From contig OZ035960.1 in the NCBI GenBank assembly GCA_964034945.1, positions 47,099,002-47,163,001 on the forward strand: a DNA stretch of 64,000 nt, read 5' to 3'. Position 1 is the first letter of the stretch, and every line of letters begins with the position of its first letter. Shown here piece by piece: positions 1 to 8,900 of this stretch. The notes beneath the pieces were generated by a model that saw only the letters and a list, made by a program, of their open reading frames with translations, did no database searches and had not been told where the DNA came from. Origin of the DNA: Chrysopilus asiliformis. Taxonomy: Eukaryota; Arthropoda; Insecta; Diptera; Rhagionidae. The position numbers were made by a program, and so were the translations under genes.

Positions 1-309
1 AACTGTCGTTCGATGTTGTCGCGACAAAAATTCAATTTTTCAAACTTTGGTGGCGTTGTTGTGTCTCTGTGGTCGCAATGTAATCAATTAAATACAAAAG
101 CATACGTTGAAAATTACTTTGACAACTCCGATGACTCTCGTCGACGTCTCGTGTCGCCTTGTCGTCGCAATGTAACTCAGGCTTAAAGATGAATCGTTTT
201 TGAGAAAATTGCAAAACTCTTCCCATTTGTATGGAGATAATACAGTAAATGTTTACTTTGAAATCACTGGTTTCGTCCCAGTATTTTATGTTTTTCCCGT
301 TTTCCAAAA
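1..309. other. non-coding, probably the end of a cut repeat
   Basis: No coding signal is seen. Positions 1-182 contain GTCGTCGCAATGTAACTCAG and related Cys/Arg-like GTCG runs that look like the end of an interspersed element cut by the window edge. The open frame here has no family features. Confidence 0.3.
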
Positions 310-311
310 TA

Positions 312-555
312 CAGTAATCCCTCCAACTACGCGGTAGATACGTTCCACAAAAAGAGCACGCAAACCGAAACCTCGTACTGTGAACCGTACTTTGTATGAA
401 ATTTTGGGGTTAGGAACATGTTTTTTAAATGAAAATTATGAAAAAAACCGCGCAGCTGCGAAATTTTTACCGCGCAGTTCGAAGTTTCGTAATTAAAAAC
501 TTAATCTCGCAGTTGCGAAACCGCGCAGTTAAAAACCGCGCAGTTGGAGGGATTG
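312..555. mobile_element. MITE with CAGTAATCCCTCCAACT ends, copy 1
   Basis: It begins CAGTAATCCCTCCAACTACG after TA and closes with CGCAGTTGGAGGGATT. CGCGCAGTT motifs are repeated inside. A second copy is at 6072-6304. The CAGT start and TA flank suggest a pogo/Tigger-type MITE. The right terminus has decayed. Confidence 0.75.
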
Positions 556-900
556 CTTTTGATTCTGACACTTTACTGTTTCATCCCAGTAAATTTGTTA
601 TCGGTTCACCATAGCAAAGGTCACTCACATTTAGAATCCATTTCCAATTGGCTTTCATAGTCTAGTGATAAATTAGTAGCCCTATTATGTAATAGCGACT
701 GTCAAGTCCGTTCCGCAGTGATTTGGTATTATGTAAGTCCGCATGCCGTTTGCGGACTAGACTCGCTGCGATCATATGCGTTGGTTGGTGTTGAACTGTC
801 AAACGTGAGAAAGATTCGTTTCAGTTGTCAAAGATTTTATTTATTTTTCAAAAATATAGCAATGTTTCCAAGTGCAGCACTTTTTTCTTTAATGATAATA

Positions 901-1074
901 CAGTAAAACCCGCTTATAAGCAATTTCAATTTGGCAGCATTTTCGTTGCTAATAAGCGGGGTTTCCTTATAAGCGGGGTAAAATACACGCTTATGCATTA
1001 CAATGGGTTTTTAAAATGTGGTCTTGTAAGAGGGTTTTCCTTATAAGCGAGTTGCATATAAGCGGGTTTTACTG
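901..1074. mobile_element. pogo/Tigger-like MITE
   Basis: It starts CAGTAAAACCCGCTTATAAG and ends with the inverted form GCGGGTTTTACTG, flanked by TA on both sides (899-900 and 1075-1076). CTTATAAGCGGG motifs recur inside. The 174-bp element has no coding capacity. Confidence 0.85.
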
Positions 1075-1245
1075 TAACAACACTGATATGAAAATTACTA
1101 GAAAATCAATTAGAGATGCTCCCAGAAATCGTTTACGTTTTCCTTGTCGGGAACCCATTGGAGATCTCAGGGACCTTCTCCTCGATCAGAGTTTTGAATT
1201 GTGTTTTAGTAGTTTGCTTCATTGCCCCATATATATATATATATA

Positions 1246-2166
1246 CAAGGTGCGCCATCTGTTCCTCCGGTATGAGAATGTTGAATAACTTTTTAAAGAA
1301 ACAATAGATTGCAAAAAATTGTGATTTTTTATTTAGTTCAATCCTTTACAATTTATGTGGACTACTTTTTGAAAACAACATCGATCAAATGACCACCTTT
1401 ATTGGCCACCGCAAACTGTGCTCTTTTTCGGGCATTTTCCATCACTTCTTCGAGCATCTCCGTCGGTATGGCAGCTATTTCGGCACGAATATTGGTCTTG
1501 AGCTCGTCAATGGTCTTCGGGTTGCTGGCGTAAACTTTACTCTTCAAATAACCCCACAAAAAGAAGTCTGGGGGGGTTAAATCAGGGGATCTTGGTGGCC
1601 AGTCAATATCGCCTCTTTTCGATATCACACGTCTAGGGAATTTTTGTTGCAAAAACCGTATTGTTTGGTCCGCTGTGTGGCATGGCGCCCCGTCTTGCTG
1701 AAACCAGAAGTCAGTCAGACCTTTTTCACGCATTTTCGGACAAACAAAATGTGCCAACATCCACCGATATCGATTACCATTAACTGTTTCACCTTCATTG
1801 AAGAAAAATGGCCCAATGATGGTTTTTGCGCACACGCCGGCCCAAACAGTCACTTTTCGATCATGCAATGGTATTTCATGAATCTCGTGAGGATTTTCTG
1901 TCGCCCAAATGCGGCAATTTTGTTTATTAACACCGCCAGAGGGAGTGAAATGTGCCTCGTCGGTCATTAAAACTTGCATCCAAAATTGAACGACTATTTT
2001 CAATGTACATCGTCACTATTTCGGCGCGTTCTTTCGGTGTGAAGCGGTTCATGGTTAAAATTGTACTGGTTTGACGTTTCCAAAACGTGTCTAGGAAAGC
2101 AAATCGGTTGACAAATGGCGAAGTTATTCAATGTTTACATACCGGAGGAACAGATGGCGCACCCTG
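1246..2166 (-). mobile_element. DD41D mariner-type transposon, internally deleted
   Basis: The 29-bp terminal inverted repeats begin CAAGGTGCGCCATCTG and CAGGGTGCGCCATCTG (read inward), one mismatch apart. They are flanked by TA inside a TA microsatellite. The single gene lies on the minus strand and lacks its DNA-binding part. Confidence 0.92.
1362..2052 (-). pseudogene. mariner transposase (DD41D group), N-terminal domain deleted
   Basis: A short start, MNRFTPKERAEIVTMYIENS, runs from 2052, then jumps out of frame to the catalytic part (frame from 2003): [70 protein letters not shown] and GGHLIDVVF. The first Asp is in TDEAHF and the second in QQDGA. The third, in PPDFF, follows after 41 residues, which defines DD41D. 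The whole helix-turn-helix region of the usual protein of about 345 residues is missing at the join near 2000, so the copy cannot be autonomous. The catalytic frame itself is open for 213 codons. Confidence 0.88.
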
Positions 2167-2198
<32 letters not shown>

Positions 2199-3003
2199 GT
2201 TAATTATAAATATATAAATAAGAATAAAATCATTAACGTACACAGTCTCTTTTTTGCATAACCTCGAAATGTCACTGGAAAAGGTGAGTGCGCAGCCAAA
2301 TAGATGCGGACTTGAAATTGCTTGAAAAACAGGTCTTGCGGACTACCATAATACCAAAACAGTCCGCAGTGGCAGATTTGCCGCAGTACAACGAGTCGCG
2401 CGACTTTCATAATAGGGCTATAAGTAACTGACATACGCAGAGGTCTCGGGTTCGAGCCTCGACAGCAACATTCTCATGTAAAATAAAATATTATTAACAA
2501 AAAAATATTTAATAACAAATAAACATTAGGCTTGAAAAAATTTTTTTACTAAAACCATTCAAGTGCTTGAAAAATTTTAAAAAACTTCCGATTTTTTTAA
2601 GATTTTACTGTGATTTCAGTAAATTTTACTAGGATTCCCATTAAAAATTACTGTTATTCCAGTTCTTACCAGTTTTCCAGTGTGAGAATTTTACTGGGAA
2701 TACAAACCAATATTTACTAGGAGAGAACAGTAAAATTTGTTATGCTTCATCATGGTTGCCTTTTTACTGGGCTCCCAGTAAAATCTAGTTTAGAATGTAG
2801 TGAGCGAAGAAACCTTTTTTCTTCATGTCCCTATACAATTCAAATAGGGATAAACTAAAATCTGGATTTATTCTTTTATATATCGGAAACTATTAATGCG
2901 ACAACAAATTGACTTACGCACTAGTATACTCAATGTAGTTATTTTTCGTTTGGTTCAACCACCAATCATGTCGAATATATATGAATAAAATTATTTACGA
3001 AAT
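2167..3003. other. no gene; TA microsatellite and low-complexity sequence
   Basis: A (TA)n tract lies at 2166-2193. Inverted pieces of TAGCCCTATTATG here (about 2410) and at 678 suggest an old element bracketing 680-2420. ACTG/CAGTAAAATTTACTGG motifs recur at 2580-2790 without clear ends. Confidence 0.4.
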
Positions 3004-3344
3004 AGTCCATTTTTGTTCATTAACGAACTTAGCCTTGCATTTTACGAAAAACGAATCTGCGTAAAAAGTCAAGTCTCTAGCTCAATCCGTGCGCCCGCAA
3101 TCCGCGCCACAGACGGACGGACGGACGGACAGACGGACAGACGGACAGACGGACGGACGGACAGACGGACGGACAGACGGACGAACAGACGGACGGACGG
3201 ACGGACGGACGGACATGCAAAATTCAACTTTTGTTTTATCATTCTAAACACACTGGTGTAATTCATTTTTGTGTGTGATCTTGGCGTTACAAACGGTAAG
3301 GCAAATTTAATATACCCTTTGGTTTCACCATACGGGTATAAAAA
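3004..3344 (-). repeat. GTCC-array repeat family F, copy F1 (minus orientation, 3' truncated)
   Basis: Read on the minus strand it runs TATACCCGTATGGTGAAACC (hairpin with GGGTATA), CGTTTGTAACGCC, CACCAGTGTGTTTAGAAT, a GTCC/GTCT array (3110-3214), GGCGCGGATTGCGGGC and GATTGAGCTAGAGACTTG, and stops near GTTCGTTAATG. The later half of the consensus is missing. The Arg-Thr-Asp-Gly-rich open frames here are translations of the array, not genes. Confidence 0.9.
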
Positions 3345-3603
3345 CATAAAATAGAGAAAAGCTGGTATCCGGTCCCGAGTTCAAATATTGCAAATTGCAC
3401 TTTTTTTGTCCCTATCGTTGAAAACTATGATTTCATTAGTCGAGAATCTTCAATCGTAATCGTTAATCTGAATTGGGCTTAACATGGGGCTTTGTTTTAG
3501 GTCAAAAATCGCATATTTTCCCACAAAAAAGTGTTGTGATATTTTTTCTCAAATTATGTTTTCATTCAGCTGTCATTCTATTCGAAACGATTTACTGGGT
3601 CGG

Positions 3604-3697
3604 GATTCCGCAAACGTCCGGTGAGAATGCAAACGAAAATCCCCATTTACTTAACATTGGGATTTTCGTTTGCATTTACACTGGACGTTTGCGGAAT
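3604..3697. repeat. long imperfect hairpin (41-bp arms)
   Basis: The left arm starts ATTCCGCAAACGTCCGG and ends ATCCCCA (3604-3645). The right arm (3657-3697) is its inverted copy with few mismatches, and the loop is about 11 bases. The flanks show no target duplication. It could be a tiny foldback element or a hairpin RNA source. Confidence 0.75.
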
Positions 3698-4110
3698 AGC
3701 GCCTCCGAAACATGTAAACGAAGCAAATTACTCGATTCACTTTACTCGCTGCTAGTAATTGACTACGTCTAAAAGCCATTTTTTGGTTTTGGCTCACAGT
3801 TTTGATGGAAAGCGCTTTTTGTTCGCCTTCTTTATGTTGCATTTGTGATTAAATTATTTCTTTCTCGATTGCCTTTTTCCAAAGTCTAATTCGCACATGG
3901 TCCGTAATGCGAACTTTCATATCAGTATTTGTTTTATACTATAGAATGAAAATTTAGTGTTGTAAAAAATAATTATATCAAGTGTGGGAAAACCAAAGAT
4001 TAGGTAAATAAGAATACGAATCCTAGAACAAACAAATTTGGGAGTCCCAAAAAATCCGACAGCGGAAATGGAATCTTTAGTATGCCGTGCAGAACCATTA
4101 TTTTCCTTTA

Positions 4111-4507
4111 TAGCCTAGTACGCAGTTCGAGTAAAATGAAATTTCCTATACAAATTTAACACTGAGCTTAAATTTAACCTCAGAAATTTTACCAAGCGGT
4201 ACGCAGTTCGCTGGTAAAATGATGTGAAAAACTCATGTTGCAATGTTGCCTCACTAGATGGCGTAGAAAGTCTCCACTTGATTTTACCAGCATTTTAACT
4301 GTTCGGTACATTAAATTCGAGGTAAAAATTTGACAGATGAAAATAATAGAGGTTCTGTTTCCAGTTTTCTTAACGAGTGTGGTTTTTTAATTTAAAAAAA
4401 TGGAAGAATATTTGATTTCTCCACAAACAGTTTTTACTTCGGTTTTAATGTGCCAATTTGGAGACCGCGTTAAAATTTCATTTTACTCGAACTGGGTACT
4501 AGGCTTA
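4111..4507. mobile_element. MITE with TAGCCTAGTACGCAGTTCGA ends
   Basis: About 36-bp terminal inverted repeats begin TAGCCTAGTACGCAGTTCGA and TAAGCCTAGTACCCAGTTCG, both running on into GTAAAATGAAATTT. GCGGTACGCAGTTCGCTGGT is repeated inside. There is no coding capacity; the superfamily is unclear. Confidence 0.8.
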
Positions 4508-5614
4508 TATTTTGACTCACAACTGTCAAAAAATCAATAAAAATATTTAAATCGCATGCGTTATTTGATTGAGATTCATAACTCTACAGTATTTTCCGAG
4601 CTGGTTAATATTTCTGCGGCAATTAAACGGTCTTTGACTTGATCGTCGAGGAATCCAGTGCCTTGATTATTGCTTCACTGTCGACATAGATTGCCACCCT
4701 AGTTCTGGGTAGTTGCCTCGTCGGTATACACGTTCGGATCTAGAAATTAAAAATACCATCGCGTTTGAGATCACTGGACTAATAAAACTTTCAAACACAT
4801 TTAATGGTATCAAATATACTTTCTTATACGAAGTTTAATTCAAAATTTCGACCTCTTATACATATATATAGAAAATATTTCCTGAGCATTCCTGAGTCAT
4901 TTGGAGCATTATTACAAAACTGTTTTTCTATCTTTCAGTCCGTAAATCTGTCAGTCTGTTAGCCTGTGTACAAGATTTCTCAAAAACTAATAGAGCTGGG
5001 GCCATGAAATTTTACAGACATCTTTGGTCCTGGAGCGGGACAATCCTATCAACTTTTGATAGAAATCCCTTAACCAAAATGGCGACTTTTTAAAAATCGC
5101 AATTTTGTTTTTTGCTATTTACTCCGAAACTAAGCGTTTTTCAGTCTTATGTATGAGAAAAGTTGTAGATTTCTTACACTTTGTTTGGTCTTTTACTAGA
5201 ACTCAAACCGTTATCAAAATATATCGTTATTTCAAAAAAAAAAAAAACAAAACAGTTTTTGAAAATTCTCTCGAAAACTAACGAGTTTTCGGTGGTGCAA
5301 TGTGTGAGATGAATTGAATACTTGCCACAACTTTGTTTTTCACTATTATCCGCTATCTTTGATCGTTATTGAGATATTTTCATTAAAATGTAAAAAAAAA
5401 ATAGATTTTTGCAAATTGCTTGCAGACAAACCGTCGAAAAAGCGTTTAAAGGAAGAATTAAAGATATTAAACTTCCCAGCATTGTTTAAACGCTTTTATT
5501 TAGATTGCCACAATATGATGTTAATATATGTGGAAAGAATTCAAAAAATTGTTGAGGAATTTGAAAAATTATTTTGATTGTATTTGAATGACCGTTTTTT
5601 TTTTACAATTTCAG
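4508..5614. other. no gene seen before copy A exon 2; old repeat fragment
   Basis: Positions 4855-5310 look like a distant relative of the GTCC repeat family (short GTCTGT run, 'AACTAATAGAGCTGGGGCC ATGAAATTTTAC', sentences of decayed repeat). No exon matching the N-terminal exon of the synthetase family was found here, though copy A needs one. The frame at 5314-5577 has no recognisable features. Confidence 0.4.
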
Positions 5615-5960
5615 AGAATATCAAGAAAAGGTTCACCATTTCGCCAAAGTGTTCCTTAAACTAGGCCTTGAGCACCGCGCGACTGTCGGGATTTTAGCAT
5701 TCAATTGTCCAGAATGGTTCTATGCGTCGTTGGCAGCGATGCATGTCGCTAGCGTGTCACTAGGGGTCTATACTACGAACTCTGCGGATGCTGTTCGCCA
5801 TTTATTAGAAGCTTCTAATGCGAATATCGTCATTGTAGATGAACCTAAGCAAATGGACAAAATTAAGGAAATCAAAGCAAAGTTGCCTAATTTGAAAGCT
5901 GCTGTTCAAATTATGGGACCATTTGATGAGACCCTGAAGCCTGAGGATGGGTTTTTTAAG
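5615..5960 (+). CDS. bgm: copy A exon 2
   Basis: The acceptor ttcag at 5610-5614 and donor gtaact at 5961 bound 346 bp, the same length and phase as exon 2 of copies C and D. The exon reads [20 protein letters not shown], then the conserved [15 protein letters not shown] and [10 protein letters not shown], and ends EDGFFK. In this family it carries the start of the AMP-binding domain. Confidence 0.9.
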
Positions 5961-8900
5961 GTAACTCATAAGGGTTCTCTTAATTTCAGTTTTAAAATTT
6001 GTTTTGTTACCAAATAATATTTTATAGTGTTTTAAATTGTTTAATTGATGACAATTTGAAAATTCGAAGTACAGTAATCCCTCCAACTGCGAGGTAGATA
6101 CGTTCCACAAAAAGAGCGCACAAACCGAAACCGCGCACTGTGAACCCTACTTTGTATGAAATTTTGGGGTTAGGAACATGTTTTTTAAACGAAAATTATA
6201 AAAAAAAACCGCGTAGCTGCAAAATGTTTACCGCGCAGTTCGAAATTTTTGTATTAAAAACTTAACCGCACCGTTGCGAAACCGCGCAGTTGGAGGGATT
6301 ACTGCAATTCTAAACTATATTAAATTTTTTCACAAAAAATTTTTAATTTTTTTTTCAAATCTAAATTAGTGGTCTGACTTGGAAGAAATGGATGTTGAGG
6401 ACGTCGCAGATGACTTTCAAAAACGACAGGAACTAATAGCAATAAATGAATGCTGCTCTCTTATTTTTACGGTTAGATAATTCTAAATTTTAAAAGCAAT
6501 TTTTTCATCGTTTGTTTTTTTTTTTTCATCTATTTTTAGTCTGGTACTATTGGAATGCCAAAGGGCGTAATGCTGTCTCATGACAATGTTACATATGCCG
6601 CTGATATCGGCTTTCAACCATGTATTGATGTTGAACCTGGAAAAGAGGTTTTTGTGTCTTATTTACCATTAAGTCATATAGCTGCGCAGCTTTTCGACCT
6701 ATATATGAGTTTACACATTGGCGGAAGCGTTTATTTCGCTGATCGTGATGCACTTAAGGGAACTCTTGTGAAAACTTTGACTGAAGGTCGTCCAACGCAT
6801 TTCGGTGGTGTTCCTAGGGTTTACGAGAAAATGCATGAGAAATTTGTGACCATTGAGAGCCAAACTTCGGGATTCCGAAAAAGTCTTCTCATGTGGGCGA
6901 AGGGAATCGTTCTGCAGCGTCATTTGGATGCGCTAGATGGGTTCAAAATTTATTTGTTTTAATGAAAAAAAAAAATTAATTTTTCTTATCTTTAAGATAT
7001 GTCTATGAGGGCTTTTGGTACAGGATGGCAAAAGCTCTGGTAGTTAACAAAATAAAAGCGGCTTTAGGATATGATCGATGTAGATCATTATTTAGCGGTG
7101 CCGCTCCAACATCTTTGGAAACGAAGAAGTTTTTCCTTAGTATTGATCTCCGGATTTATGAGGCCTATGGTCTTTCGGAAAATACCGGCGCTCATGCTTT
7201 GTCCACGCTTGGGGCAAACATTGATACTGTCGGCAAAACTTTACTCGGCAATGAAACCAAAATTTATAACCCCGATGAAAACGGTCATGGCGAGGTACTG
7301 ATTTCAAACATTTCTAGATAAGGTATTTTTTGGTTAATTTTGGTATTTTTTCCAGATTTGCATGCGAGGACGTCATGTTTTCATGGGTTATATAGGAGAT
7401 TCGGAGAGAACCCATGAAGCTTTAGATTCTGAAGGTTGGTTGCATTCTGGAGATATCGGGTACGTGGACGATGATGGATTTATGTACGTCACTGGACGTA
7501 TTAAGGAAATTCTCATCACTGCCGGTGCAGAAAATGTTGCTCCTGTTCACGTTGAACATTTGATAAAGAGAGAAATTCCTGGATTAAGTAATGTTCTTCT
7601 TGTTGGTGATAGAAGAAAATTCTTATCGATTTTAGTTACAATTAGGGTAGGATTTGTAAAAATTTGTTTATCAAATACTAATTAGCAATTCAGTTGTAGA
7701 CATTTACTAACATTCATATCACAAAATTTTATTTGTTCCACATTTACAAAAAAAAAACGCTTGACTGCGATTATTACGTGAATGGTCATCGTTTCATGAC
7801 AGTATATTAAGTGACAATTTGAATAATGTGTCATTAACGAAATTTCTGTCACCATAATTCGATAAACAACTTCCCCTCTCTTCATATCATCTGAATATCT
7901 CATGAATTTCAATTTTCTCTTTCTAATATACTTTAAGTAAACCAATTAGTAAATTGGAATTTGATTATCGACTACAAATTGATTTTTGTTTGGATTATAT
8001 TACATTTCAAAATGTTTGGGAGTGGCAAATTCGAATAATATTTTCAAATATTTTGGAGAAAATTAAAAGATATTTATAAATTAATAAATATTTTCATCAA
8101 CGTCAATACCAGAGCTTCGAATCGAACCGGTAGCAAGAGTGAAAACCGCATTTTTTTTTATCAAAACCGTAACCGCGAGCGAACCAGATTTTCAAAAAAT
8201 GTAAAACCGAATCCATTCCAAAATTTTATTAGTTTTTTTTGTTGCTCTTTTTTTATTTTTTTTTCACAATTTTAAGGATGATTGGTTTCCTGGTAATTTA
8301 AAAATTTTCCAGAATTTTTTTTTAGCGTTTTTTGCCATTTTTTGCTTTTTTTACTCTTTTAAATCACAATTTTAAGTTGTGATTCATTTCCTGGTAATTC
8401 AAAATTTACCTTTCGTGAAAAAAATATTAGTAACGGGTAATACATATCAAAAAAAAAATTACGATTAATCATTACTAAAAAATTTTGCACTATTTTTGCT
8501 CGACTTCAAAATATTACCTTTTTTTTCAAACATTCCATTCCTTCTTTTGCAGAATGGATTTTTTCACATAAAAAGTATTCGTAAAAAAACTGCACAGCAA
8601 AAATCTGAAATTAATTTTCTGAAATTAACGGGTAATACATATCAAAAAAAAAATTACGATTAATCATTACTAAAAAATTTTGCACTATTTTTGCTCGACT
8701 TCAAAATATTACCTTTTTTTTCAAACATTCCATTCCTTCTTTTGCAGAATGGATTTTTTCACATAAAAAGTATTCGTAAAAAAACTGCACAGCAAAAATC
8801 TGAAATTAATTTTTTCGTTGCATTTCTACGAGTAGGCTGTATTTGCTTGCTAATTTATAAAGGGTGATTTATTTTAGTGATATAACTTTAGATTGAAATA

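Noticed and set aside
2436..2475. tRNA-like B box (GGGTTCGAGCCTCG)
   Set aside because: No cloverleaf, anticodon arm or A box can be built around it; at most it is a fragment of a tRNA-derived repeat.
3013..3347. Open frames rich in Arg-Thr-Asp-Gly (also at 30868-31164, 44365-44653, 44999-45295)
   Set aside because: They are translations of the GTCC/GTCT array of family F and occur in several frames on both strands; they are not proteins.
5314..5577. Candidate for the missing first exon of copy A
   Set aside because: It lacks the exon-1 pattern (CVKI...PPVxIPxLxxK...ITYR) and does not end with a phase-2 donor.
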